Source: Chitinophagaceae bacterium
GTDB lineage: Bacteria; Bacteroidota; Bacteroidia; Chitinophagales; Chitinophagaceae
Length of the DNA: 64,000 nt
Direction of reading: 5' to 3'
NCBI GenBank assembly: GCA_023957575.1
Contig: JAMLGU010000006.1
Span: forward strand, 1 to 64,000
Shown here piece by piece: positions 56,539-64,000 of this stretch. Below the pieces are notes generated by a model. That model was not told where the DNA came from. It worked only from the letters and a program-made list of their open reading frames with translations, and searched no databases. The translations under genes were made by a program, and so were the position numbers. Each line of letters begins with the position of its first letter. Positions within the stretch are counted from its first letter, which is position 1.

Positions 56539-58059
56539 ATGAAAAAAATATTAATTCTTCTTTTTGTGATACTGAGTTTTTCGGCCATAGGCCAAAAGAA
56601 ATTGCCTTCAGTTGCCTTGCATTATTCTTTTACCGATTTTCAAACAGCTATGAAGATAAAAGCCAGTAGCCTTGGTTCTGTATTGAAAAATGGACAGTGG
56701 AGCAATTTCCCGATGATGGATGCAGGCTATGGAGTAAGCTACTGGCAGGGATTGCATAAAAATTTTGACATCAATGCCGGTATCAATTACACAAAAAGTA
56801 TTTACACTTTTCCTGCGGGAACTTATACAGCTACTCAAAAATTATTCACTTTTGAAGCCAATGGTATTTTTAAATTTTTAGCAGAAAATAAAGCGGCTGT
56901 AACACCCTATATTTCGGCTGGAGCCGGACTGTACAGCAATGCCGGGAAAACCGGATTTTATGCTCCATTAGGTTTAGGACTACATGCCAATTTATGGGAC
57001 GAAGCCTTTGTGTTTACAAGCGCTCAGTACAGATTATCATTCAACAAAAACGATAATAAAGCTTTTTTTTATCAGATAGGTGTGGGAACAAATTTATTAC
57101 GCAGAAAAGAAAAACCAATTCCGCCGCCACCGCCACCACCGCCTGTGGTTGAGGAAGTGAAACCGGTGTTGAAAGATGTTGCAATATGGGTGAAAGATGA
57201 AGCCACTAATTTACCGTTGCCAGATGTAGAGGTAACCATAAAAACAGCGGATGGGAAAACCTATTCAGGAAAATCGGACGAAGATGGCAAACTGGTTTTA
57301 TCCAATGTTTCAAAAGATGAGTATGCAGTAGAAGGCAAGCTCAACGGTATCATAACAGAAAGTAAGAAAATAGAACCTGCTATGTTTGATGCAGCAGGCA
57401 ATGCTATTAACCTTATTTTATTGCACAATGATCCACGCTTTACTTTATCGGGCAAGGCCGTGGACAAAAAAGGCGGTAACCCTGTGGCTGATGTGGAGGT
57501 ATCTGTAACCAATAATACCAAAACCAGTTTGCAACAAGTGAATACAAATAATGATGGACAGTTTAAAGTACAATTGGATGCAGCTTCAGACTTTTCTGTT
57601 TCGGGTAAAAAGGCAGGTTATTTCAGCAATATAGAACAGGTGAGTACTAAAGAACTCAATAGAAGTACAACCTTGTATGTGAAATTAGAATTGGAAATTC
57701 AGCCGGCAAAAGCAGGACAGAAATTCGTATTGAACAATATTTTCTTTGAAACCAATAAAGCGACATTGAACACTGTTGCCTCTACCGATTTGGACCGATT
57801 GGTGAAATATTTACAGGACAATCCGTCCGCGAGGGTAGAAATTCAGGGGCATACGGACAGTCGTGGTTCGGTGGCATTAAATAACCGCCTGAGTAAAAAC
57901 CGTGCAATGAGTGTGATGAATTACTTAATCGGCAAAGGCATTGCCGCAAATCGTTTAGTAGCCAATGGTTATGGCAGCAGTCAACCTGCCGATACCAACA
58001 ATACACCCGAAGGCAGAGCCAATAACCGTAGGGTGGAAGTGAAGATTTTGGGAGAATAG
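56539..58059 (+). CDS. OmpA-family outer-membrane protein with two Ig-like domains (surface operon gene 5)
   Basis: 506 residues. Signal peptide (ILLFVILSFSAIGQ), N-terminal beta-barrel of about 170 residues (about 20-190), a poly-proline linker (PIPPPPPPPPVVEEV, about 193-207), two carboxypeptidase-regulatory/Cna-B-like Ig domains (about 212-280 and 300-385), and a C-terminal OmpA peptidoglycan-binding domain (about 395-505) with FETNKATL, VEIQGHTDSRGS and GRANNRRVEVKI. It should tether the outer membrane to peptidoglycan. It closes the operon, 24 bp after gene 4. The peptidoglycan link fits the DD-peptidase-like domain in gene 2. Confidence 0.88.
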   Translation: MKKILILLFVILSFSAIGQKKLPSVALHYSFTDFQTAMKIKASSLGSVLKNGQWSNFPMMDAGYGVSYWQGLHKNFDINAGINYTKSIYTFPAGTYTATQKLFTFEANGIFKFLAENKAAVTPYISAGAGLYSNAGKTGFYAPLGLGLHANLWDEAFVFTSAQYRLSFNKNDNKAFFYQIGVGTNLLRRKEKPIPPPPPPPPVVEEVKPVLKDVAIWVKDEATNLPLPDVEVTIKTADGKTYSGKSDEDGKLVLSNVSKDEYAVEGKLNGIITESKKIEPAMFDAAGNAINLILLHNDPRFTLSGKAVDKKGGNPVADVEVSVTNNTKTSLQQVNTNNDGQFKVQLDAASDFSVSGKKAGYFSNIEQVSTKELNRSTTLYVKLELEIQPAKAGQKFVLNNIFFETNKATLNTVASTDLDRLVKYLQDNPSARVEIQGHTDSRGSVALNNRLSKNRAMSVMNYLIGKGIAANRLVANGYGSSQPADTNNTPEGRANNRRVEVKILGE

Positions 58060-58078
58060 GTAGGAGGATGTTTTGTAA

Positions 58079-58165
58079 AGACTTCTCCCTACAGTCGAAC
58101 GATTTTTCCGAATCGTCATTCGATCAACGGGAGATTTCTCCCTTCGCTCAATAATGGCAACGATA
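58079..58165. repeat. Degenerate palindromic intergenic repeat
   Basis: Imperfect inverted arms AGACTTCTCCCT...GTCGAACGA and TCGTCATTCGAT...GGGAGATTTCTC, followed by CCTTCGCTCAATAATGGC. It resembles the common Bacteroidota intergenic palindrome with a GTCATTTCGAC...GGGAGAAATCTC core (from memory). It sits behind the surface operon and may act as its terminator. Confidence 0.5.
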
Positions 58166-58276
58166 AAAGGATGGAGAATACGCTCTGTAGCAGGATGCTG
58201 CAAAAATTAATTATTCTATAATTTATTAACATAGGTCAATCTCCATCCATCACGCATTTCCGACCTTTGTAGTACT

Positions 58277-58768
58277 ATGTTGGATAATTATACTGTGCCG
58301 CCACTTACCCGAATCGGACATATTCATCTGAAAGTCGCAGACTTGCAGCGGTCTATTGGTTTCTACAAAGATATTTTGGGTTTTGAAGTAACTATGCTGT
58401 ATGGTTCACAGGCTGCATTTCTTTCGGCAGGCGGTTATCACCACCATATCGGCCTCAATACCTGGCACAGCAAAGGTCAGGCTCCGGCGCCGGTAAAGAG
58501 TGCAGGATTGTATCACGCCGCCATACTGTACCCCACAAGGAAAGACCTGGCAAATATATTCAAAAGGCTGGCAGAAATGAATTACCCCATCGAAGGTGCT
58601 TCGGATCATGGTGTATCGGAAGCTATTTACCTGAGCGATCCTGACGGAAATGGTTTGGAACTTTATTGGGACAGGCCAAAGGAAGAATGGCCACTCGACA
58701 GTAATGGCCGGCTTACTATGTTTACAAATGCCATAGACCTGCACGGACTGCTGGCTTTGGCCGATTAA
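58277..58768 (+). CDS. VOC-family (glyoxalase/extradiol dioxygenase-like) metalloprotein
   Basis: 163 residues with two beta-alpha-beta-beta-beta modules. Likely metal ligands: His in IGHIHLKV, His in YHHHIGLN and Glu in GNGLELYWDRP. It resembles CatE/catechol-2,3-dioxygenase-like VOC proteins. The substrate is unknown. It stands before an LLM oxidoreductase and a pirin on the same strand (gaps 39 and 10 bp), a set often seen around aromatic or stress metabolism. Confidence 0.88.
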   Translation: MLDNYTVPPLTRIGHIHLKVADLQRSIGFYKDILGFEVTMLYGSQAAFLSAGGYHHHIGLNTWHSKGQAPAPVKSAGLYHAAILYPTRKDLANIFKRLAEMNYPIEGASDHGVSEAIYLSDPDGNGLELYWDRPKEEWPLDSNGRLTMFTNAIDLHGLLALAD

Positions 58769-58807
58769 TGATAAAACGTTTAAAAATCACTGAATAAAAA
58801 TATTAGC

Positions 58808-59854
58808 ATGAAAAAATTAGCGTTTGGAATGATGTCGTTTGCCGATGTACTGCCCGAGACCGGTGAAAAGGGTATTCATTCGGAGCAGAGAATTAAAGAC
58901 CTGTTGGAGGAAGTCAAACTGGCAGATGAGTTGGGGATTGACATGTTTGGCGTGGGAGAGCATCACCGACCCGATTATGCAGTTTCATCGCCTGCTACTG
59001 TGCTGGCGGCAGCAGCAGCCATTACCAAAAACATTAAACTCTCAAGTGCGGTGTCGGTATTGAGTTCCGATGATCCTGTGCGCGTATATCAGCAGTTTGC
59101 AACTATTGACCTTATTTCGGGCGGTAGGGCAGAAATTATGGCGGGTCGCGGCTCTTTTATCGAGTCGTTTCCGTTGTTTGGCTTCAGCCTACAAGATTAT
59201 GAAGAGTTGTTTGAAGAAAAATTAGACCTGCTATTAAAAATCAATCAGCAAACAAAAGTTACCTGGGAAGGAAAGCTGAGAGCGCCGATTCATAATTTGG
59301 GCGTGTATCCCAGAGCTGTAAACGGCCGTATCCCCATCTGGCTGGCCGCAGGCGGTACGCCCACCTCCGCAATCAGGGCGGCAAAGTTGGGACTCCCACT
59401 TATCCTGGCGATTATTGGCGGAGTTCCCGAGCAGTTCACCCGTTTTATAAGCTTGTATAAAAACACGGCTCTTGAGATGGGCAAAAAACCGGAAGAAATA
59501 GAAGTGGGTATTAACAATCATGTTTTTATAGGAGAAGACAGCGAAAAAATCGCAGAGCAGTTCTTCCCTTATTACAAACAAATCATGGATAGGGTGGGGA
59601 GCAGCCGGGGTTGGCCTCCTATGTCGAAACAGCAATACGATTACATGCGCAGCCCCGGAGGCTCACTGATGGTAGGAAGTGTGGAGGAAGTAATAGATAA
59701 AATTGTGCATGAATATAAACTCTTTGGTTTTACCAGATTTGTGGCTCATGCCAGCTTAGGATTTGTACCTCACGAGCTTACCATGAAATCAATAGAACTG
59801 TTCAGTACCAAAGTAGTGCCTGAGGTCAGAAAAAGAATTATGGAATTGGGTTAA
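58808..59854 (+). CDS. LLM-class flavin-dependent oxidoreductase
   Basis: 348 residues, luciferase-like TIM barrel: LADELGIDMFGVGEHHRPDY, AAAITKNIKLSSAVSVLSSD, ATIDLISGGRAEIMAGRGSF and PIWLAAGGTP. It probably uses FMNH2 (or F420-independent flavin) to oxidise a small organic molecule. No partner flavin reductase is adjacent. The pirin gene follows 10 bp downstream. Confidence 0.92.
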   Translation: MKKLAFGMMSFADVLPETGEKGIHSEQRIKDLLEEVKLADELGIDMFGVGEHHRPDYAVSSPATVLAAAAAITKNIKLSSAVSVLSSDDPVRVYQQFATIDLISGGRAEIMAGRGSFIESFPLFGFSLQDYEELFEEKLDLLLKINQQTKVTWEGKLRAPIHNLGVYPRAVNGRIPIWLAAGGTPTSAIRAAKLGLPLILAIIGGVPEQFTRFISLYKNTALEMGKKPEEIEVGINNHVFIGEDSEKIAEQFFPYYKQIMDRVGSSRGWPPMSKQQYDYMRSPGGSLMVGSVEEVIDKIVHEYKLFGFTRFVAHASLGFVPHELTMKSIELFSTKVVPEVRKRIMELG

Positions 59855-59864
59855 AAAAAATAGT

Positions 59865-60737
59865 ATGAGTATTAAAAGTATAGAAAGAATTATTGCGCCG
59901 GGAACGTCAAGGTTTGTGGGAGATGGGTTTAGGGTACACCATTTCATTCCCGGTACGGTATCCATGCAGCGAATGGATCCTTTTTTAGTGATGGACTATA
60001 ACAGTAAGTATCATTTTTCGCCAAGTGAAATACCGCGCGGGGTGGGCGTACACCCTCATAAAGGATTTGAAACTGTAACCATTGCCTACAAAGGAAGGAT
60101 AGCGCATGGCGACAGTACCGGTGCCGGCGGAGTGATTGGAGAAGGCGATGTACAATGGATGACTGCTGCCAGCGGTGTGCTGCACAAAGAGTTTCATGAA
60201 CGGGAATGGAGTAAAAAGGGCGGTGAATTTCAGATGGTACAACTTTGGGTAAACCTGCCTGCCAAACACAAGCAGGATGAGCCGCGCTACCAGCTTTTAC
60301 AAAATAAAAACATGGCGAGAGTAGCATTGCCCGATAATAATGGCGAGGTAGAAATAATAGCAGGTGAATATCAGGGCAAGAAAGGCAGCGCCAACACATT
60401 TTCACCTATTCATCTCTACAATGTGAAACTGAAAAAAGGTGCTAATGTTGATCTGCATTTTCCGGCAGAATATGCCACTGCCATACTGATGATAGAAGGT
60501 AGTGTGAAGGTAAACAATAAGGAAATTGTGCCACAGGACCACTTTGCCTTGTTTAATAAAGAAGGTGAGCGTTTCAGTCTGGAAGCAATAGAAGATGCCA
60601 CCGTTTTGGTATTGGCAGGCGCTCCGCTACATGAGCCCATTGCTGCTCATGGTCCGTTTGTAATGAATACCAGAGCAGAACTTATTCAGGCTTTTGATGA
60701 TTTTAATAATGGAAAATTCGGATATTTGGAGGATTAA
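59865..60737 (+). CDS. Pirin family bicupin protein
   Basis: 290 residues. The N-terminal cupin has the Pirin metal site GVHPHKGFETVTIAYKG...HGDSTG (three His and one Glu). The second cupin is at about 165-280. Pirins can act as quercetin dioxygenases or as redox-sensing co-regulators; which applies here is unknown. Tight spacing with the LLM gene suggests co-expression. Confidence 0.93.
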   Translation: MSIKSIERIIAPGTSRFVGDGFRVHHFIPGTVSMQRMDPFLVMDYNSKYHFSPSEIPRGVGVHPHKGFETVTIAYKGRIAHGDSTGAGGVIGEGDVQWMTAASGVLHKEFHEREWSKKGGEFQMVQLWVNLPAKHKQDEPRYQLLQNKNMARVALPDNNGEVEIIAGEYQGKKGSANTFSPIHLYNVKLKKGANVDLHFPAEYATAILMIEGSVKVNNKEIVPQDHFALFNKEGERFSLEAIEDATVLVLAGAPLHEPIAAHGPFVMNTRAELIQAFDDFNNGKFGYLED

Positions 60738-60781
60738 TACCAAAAACAAAAGACAGATTACTTGTTTTTAAAAATATTATT

Positions 60782-61063
60782 ATGGCTATACTTATAGAAC
60801 AAAATGGTACAAGAGGTGAATTCAGACTGTTTGAAAACGAAGTTCAGGCAGGTTTTATGAGGTTTTCTTTGGATGATAATATCCTGAAAATAGAACATAC
60901 GGAAGTGGATCAGGCTTATGAAGGAAAAGGGTTTGGCAAACAATTAGTAATGGCAGGCGTAGAATATGCACGGGAGCGCCACCTGAAAATAAAACCCTAT
61001 TGTGTGTATGCCAAAAGTGTGCTGGAAAGAAAGAGGGATGAAGTAGGCGATGTGCTGCTTTAA
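60782..61063 (+). CDS. Short GNAT-type N-acetyltransferase (YjdJ-like)
   Basis: 93 residues, a minimal GNAT. The acetyl-CoA-binding segment is YEGKGFGKQLVMAGVEYARE, and the end KIKPYCVYAKSVLERK contains the conserved CxYA/C-x-x-x motif of the small GCN5-like group. The substrate is unknown. Complete. Confidence 0.88.
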   Translation: MAILIEQNGTRGEFRLFENEVQAGFMRFSLDDNILKIEHTEVDQAYEGKGFGKQLVMAGVEYARERHLKIKPYCVYAKSVLERKRDEVGDVLL

Positions 61064-61179
61064 GAAATAATGACTTATGCTATAACAATAGGATTCATCT
61101 GTTCAACGACCAAAAATTGACTTCCTTCCGGAATGCCACCATTATTTTTTCTTATCTTCACCGCCCAAAAAGAATAAAT

Positions 61180-61318
61180 GCGTGAGGGATAGAAGCGTAA
61201 AGCCCGCAGTGGCGCCGGAGCGAAGCGGAGGCGCCACGTGGACTTGTAGCGGATAGCCCGACCCGAGCGAAGCCCTGCCTTCGCCAAAGGCGAAAAAGGG
61301 TGGCGAGGGGCACGCCCC
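61180..61318. ncRNA. GC-rich highly structured intergenic element (repeat or RNA candidate)
   Basis: 139 bp, strikingly GC-rich against an AT-rich background. Stems visible: GTGGCGCC (61209-61216) / GGCGCCAC (61230-61237), 8 bp perfect; CCCT..TTCGCC-AAA-GGCGAA..AGGG (61274-61300); and GGGGC-AC-GCCCC (61307-61318). From memory it resembles a dispersed intergenic element of many Bacteroidota with GCGTGAGGGATAG and TAGCGGATAGCCCGA words. Strand is undetermined. An ORF on the minus strand (61075-61320) crosses it but has protein-like character only at its far end. It lies directly upstream of the nucleotidyltransferase gene. Confidence 0.5.
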
Positions 61319-61340
61319 AATAATATTTAGATTTATTTTA

Positions 61341-62330
61341 ATGAAAGCAATTATACCTGTAGCCGGTGCAGGAAGAAGACTGAGGCCGCATAGTTACACC
61401 CAGCCTAAGGCTTTGATTCCGTTGGCCAACAAAACCGTACTGAGCATTATCATTGACCAGCTTGCCGAAGCAGGAATCAAAGAGTTTGTATTGATAATTG
61501 GTTACATGGGCGACAAAATTGCCGATTATATAAAGAAAAATCATTCGGATATTACTGCCCATTTCATCATTCAGGAAGACCGGCGAGGCATTGGCCACGC
61601 TGTGAATCTTACAAAAGAAATAATTGGTGATGATGAAGCGCTGATTACTTTGGGAGATACCATTTGCGAGTATAATATAGCCGATGTGCTCGACAATCCT
61701 CACTCGGCAATTGGGGTAAAAAAGATTGACAATCCGGGCAATTTTGGAGTGGCATATATCAATAATGACAAAAGCATTGACTCGGTAATAGAAAAACCGC
61801 AGATACCGATGTCCAACATGGCAATGGTAGGCATTTATAAAATAAAGGAAACCAATATTTTATTTGAATGTCTTGAAAAAAACATTGCAGAAAATGTATT
61901 GACTTATGGAGAACTGACAATTACGGATGCCATTGAATGTATGATAAAAAAAGGGGTTCGGTTTGATGCCTTTAAAGTGGATAACTGGTACGATGCCGGC
62001 AATAAAGAAACATTGCTGCACGCCAACATGATTTTACTGAAGAAATTTAATATTACCGCAGATCCTTCAAAATATCAAGGTTCAGTAATCATTCCCCCTG
62101 TGAGCATTGGCGAAGGATGCGTGATAACCAGCAGTGTAATAGGCCCCAATGTTACATTGGGAGAGAATACGATTATTGAGCGATCGGTGGTAAGTAATTC
62201 TATCATTGGCGAGTACGCCAACCTGTCAGATATTGTGCTGATGAATTCGCTGATTGGTAACGATACGCTGATAAAGGGTAAGAAGCGTATTTTGAACATT
62301 GGCGATCATACTACAATTGATTTGGGGTAG
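61341..62330 (+). CDS. Sugar-phosphate nucleotidyltransferase with C-terminal left-handed beta-helix
   Basis: 329 residues. Nucleotide-binding signature PVAGAGRRLRPHSYTQPKAL with the Lys of the sugar-phosphate site, then GDTICEYN (metal Asp) and VIEKPQ. Residues from about 245 form hexapeptide-type repeats (IGEGCVITSSVIGPNVTLGE). It makes an NDP-sugar from NTP and a sugar 1-phosphate. It resembles glucose-1-phosphate thymidylyl/uridylyltransferases, but the sugar and nucleotide cannot be fixed. It follows the GC-rich element by 22 bp. Confidence 0.9.
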   Translation: MKAIIPVAGAGRRLRPHSYTQPKALIPLANKTVLSIIIDQLAEAGIKEFVLIIGYMGDKIADYIKKNHSDITAHFIIQEDRRGIGHAVNLTKEIIGDDEALITLGDTICEYNIADVLDNPHSAIGVKKIDNPGNFGVAYINNDKSIDSVIEKPQIPMSNMAMVGIYKIKETNILFECLEKNIAENVLTYGELTITDAIECMIKKGVRFDAFKVDNWYDAGNKETLLHANMILLKKFNITADPSKYQGSVIIPPVSIGEGCVITSSVIGPNVTLGENTIIERSVVSNSIIGEYANLSDIVLMNSLIGNDTLIKGKKRILNIGDHTTIDLG

Positions 62331-62410
62331 CGAGAAAGTATTATTCTGAACAAATAATTAATTTCCTTTTCATTTTTGAGATAGGGTTTCAAATCATTAA
62401 AAAATCAATC

Positions 62411-63352
62411 ATGTTATTTTCTTTATCCAACAGGATTACGCAACTATTTGATATTCAATATCCTATTATTCAGGCCGGTATGGTGTGGGCAAGTGGCTGG
62501 CGGTTAGCAAGCGCTGTGAGCAATGCGGGCGGGCTTGGCTTAATCGGTTCGGGAAGCATGTATCCTGACGTGCTGAAAGAACATATTCAAAAATGCAAAG
62601 CAGCTACTCAAATGCCTTATGGAGTGAATCTGCCTCTTTTTTATCCTGATTTGGAAACGCATGTAAAAACCATCATCGAAGAAAAGGTGCCTATTGTGTT
62701 TACCAGCGCCGGTAATCCCAAACTATTGACGCCACGGTTTAAGGAACACGGCATTAAAGTGGCGCATGTGGTAAGCAGCAGTAAGTTTGCCCAAAAAGCC
62801 CAGGAAGCCGGTTGCGATGCGGTGGTAGCCGAGGGTTTTGAAGCCGGAGGCCATAACGGCAGAGAAGAAACCACAACAATGGTGCTTGTTCCTTTGGTAT
62901 GCGATGCGGTTACCATTCCGGTAATTGCGGCAGGCGGAATAGCCACCGGCAGACAGATGGCAGCTGCATTTATGTTGGGGGCCGAAGGCGTACAAATTGG
63001 GAGCCGCTTTGTGGCCAGCCCGGAGGCATCATCGCACGAAAAATTTAAACAGGCAGTGATTGATTCCAAAGAGGGAGATACGCATCTTTCGCTCAAACAA
63101 CTGATTCCGGTAAGGTTGTTGAAAAACCGGTTTTATGAAGAAGTAACGGCTGCCGAAGGAAATGGCGCTACAAAAGAGGAACTGCAACAATTGCTGGGGC
63201 GCGGACGTGCTAAAAAAGGAATGTTTGAAGGAGATTTGGACGAAGGCGAATTAGAAATAGGGCAGGTATCGGCTATGCTTCAGGACATTCGGCCGGCAGA
63301 CAAAATTGTTTCGGATATCTGGAATGAGTTTTTGAAAACCATTAATTCATAG
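62411..63352 (+). CDS. Nitronate monooxygenase / FabK-like flavoprotein
   Basis: 313 residues, FMN-binding TIM barrel of the 2-nitropropane dioxygenase family: FDIQYPIIQAGMVWASGWRL, SNAGGLGLIGSG, VAEGFEAGGHNG (conserved His region), IPVIAAGGIATGRQ and GAEGVQIGSRF. Could be a nitronate monooxygenase or an enoyl-ACP-reductase (FabK)-like enzyme. A weak hairpin with a T-containing tail (63472-63501) may end the transcript. Confidence 0.9.
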   Translation: MLFSLSNRITQLFDIQYPIIQAGMVWASGWRLASAVSNAGGLGLIGSGSMYPDVLKEHIQKCKAATQMPYGVNLPLFYPDLETHVKTIIEEKVPIVFTSAGNPKLLTPRFKEHGIKVAHVVSSSKFAQKAQEAGCDAVVAEGFEAGGHNGREETTTMVLVPLVCDAVTIPVIAAGGIATGRQMAAAFMLGAEGVQIGSRFVASPEASSHEKFKQAVIDSKEGDTHLSLKQLIPVRLLKNRFYEEVTAAEGNGATKEELQQLLGRGRAKKGMFEGDLDEGELEIGQVSAMLQDIRPADKIVSDIWNEFLKTINS

Positions 63353-63556
63353 AAAGTTCCTTGTAATATTTTTTTTAAGCCAAACGCAGCTAACAGTGGC
63401 ATTTACCTCTACCTCAAAACGATACCATCAACATTAAACAACAATGACGGAGTTGGACGAAGGGATACAGAAAAGCCCCGGTCGTTTTGGATTGAGGCTT
63501 TATCGTTTATTTTAATCCCTAACCTCGAAAAAAATACGTATTAGAGAAAAAAGGTG

Positions 63557-63586
63557 TAAAAATCCTTGTTATTTCAGGGATTTTTA
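63557..63586 (+). terminator. Hairpin near the presumed left end of the second transposase gene
   Basis: TAAAAATCC ... GGATTTTTA inverted repeat with a 12-nt middle, followed by TTTTC. It sits 33 bp upstream of the transposase ATG. It may be a terminator that blocks read-through into the transposase, or part of the element end (ACGTATTAGAG nearby). Confidence 0.35.
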
Positions 63587-63619
63587 TTTTCTTTGTAATA
63601 CGTAATACACGTATTATAT

Positions 63620-64000
63620 ATGAAAAAATCTGATTCTCCACACCCGCTTTGGGCGATTAAACATCGCAAGCCCGGCACCGAACTTCGGCGCATCAATAAC
63701 AGGTACTATCTGTATGAGTACAAAACAGTATATAACGCAGAGACTAAAAGGCCAAAAAAGGTATCAGGAAAGTGTTTGGGAACCATCACCGAAAAAGAAG
63801 GTTTTCGGCAATCGCCACGCCTTTTGGTAACTAAAATACAGGAAGGCAAAATCAATACACCCATTTTTGTAAGAGAATATGGCTTATCGTACTTTATCGT
63901 TAAAAAATTCAAACATTATGCCGATAAGCTAAAAAAGTATTTTCCAGATTATTGGCAACAAATTCTAAGCATTGCTTATTGTCGGTTTGCCTTTAGAAGT
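63620..64000 (+). CDS. Transposase, IS1634-like (3' end outside window)
   Basis: 127 codons from ATG 63620 remain open to the window end. The sequence HPLWAIKHRKPGTELRRIN, NNRYYLYEYKTVYN and KRPKKVSGKCLGTITEKEGF is the typical N terminus of IS1634/IS4-type transposases (YYLYExxxxxNxxxxRxKKxxGKxLGxIT). The DDE domain should follow outside the window. Repeated ACGTATTA words upstream (63535-63616) may belong to the terminal repeat, but the right end cannot be seen. Confidence 0.78.
   Translation, partial: MKKSDSPHPLWAIKHRKPGTELRRINNRYYLYEYKTVYNAETKRPKKVSGKCLGTITEKEGFRQSPRLLVTKIQEGKINTPIFVREYGLSYFIVKKFKHYADKLKKYFPDYWQQILSIAYCRFAFRS

Noticed and set aside
61075..61320. 81-aa minus-strand ORF over the GC-rich element
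   Set aside because: It starts inside the structured repeat. Only its last 30 codons (KIRKNNGG, then FLVVEQMNPIVIA) look protein-like, perhaps a gene remnant, but the evidence is too thin to call.

Overview
The window comes from a member of the phylum Bacteroidota, most likely the Chitinophagia/Chitinophagaceae group (inference). Supporting signs are a SusD-type lipoprotein, several TAnnTTTG (-7) promoter boxes with upstream TTG/TTT elements, a methionine synthase split over two genes, BshA of the bacillithiol pathway, PKD-repeat surface proteins, OmpA-type and carboxypeptidase-regulatory-domain outer-membrane proteins, and almost no Shine-Dalgarno signals. It is an ordinary chromosomal stretch with several accessory patches. 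No tRNA, rRNA or CRISPR array was seen.

Layout. 1-6135: the end of a Sus-type polymer-uptake locus (SusD lipoprotein, PhoPQ-related hydrolase), an acyl-CoA synthetase and a neutral-ceramidase-like enzyme. 6210-8226: Dps and a CNNM/CBS membrane protein. 8372-10389: an AT-rich trio made of a Cys-rich lipoprotein with a 14-G tract in its signal peptide (out of frame here) and a two-gene ABC transporter. 10397-15218: gmk, murA, glpF and glpK on the minus strand, with a tandem repeat between glpF and glpK. 15264-16498: a complete ISAs1-type insertion sequence with a 10-bp target duplication, sitting 45 bp upstream of glpK. 16663-21554: split metH and bshA. 21676-24789: a restriction-modification island in which an intact methyltransferase, a small ORF and an intact TdeIII-like endonuclease lie among gene fragments. 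25000-45916: housekeeping and envelope genes (M28 peptidase, AI-2E-family permease, carB, PspC, heme A synthase, gcvH, outer-membrane barrel protein, DUF1080, cyclophilin, serS, cytochrome c with DUF1800/DUF1501, SDR, murI, thioesterase, MscS), with a 640-bp field of 7-bp-period repeats before serS.

The most unusual region is 46326-58059, a tight five-gene run for exported proteins. It encodes a 433-aa secreted protein, a 2042-aa PKD-repeat protein fused to a class C beta-lactamase-like serine hydrolase, a 588-aa predicted outer-membrane barrel, a 308-aa secreted protein related to the first one, and a 506-aa OmpA-type protein. The first two share a Cys-rich module, and the first and fourth share a Fn3/TANFOR-like module. 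This suggests one surface assembly anchored through two outer-membrane proteins. I know of no described system with this composition.

58277-64000 holds small oxidoreductase-type genes (VOC, LLM, pirin), a GNAT protein, a GC-rich structured intergenic element, a sugar nucleotidyltransferase, a nitronate-monooxygenase-like gene, and the 5' part of a second transposase running off the window end. All family names are assigned by reading the proteins. No search was run.
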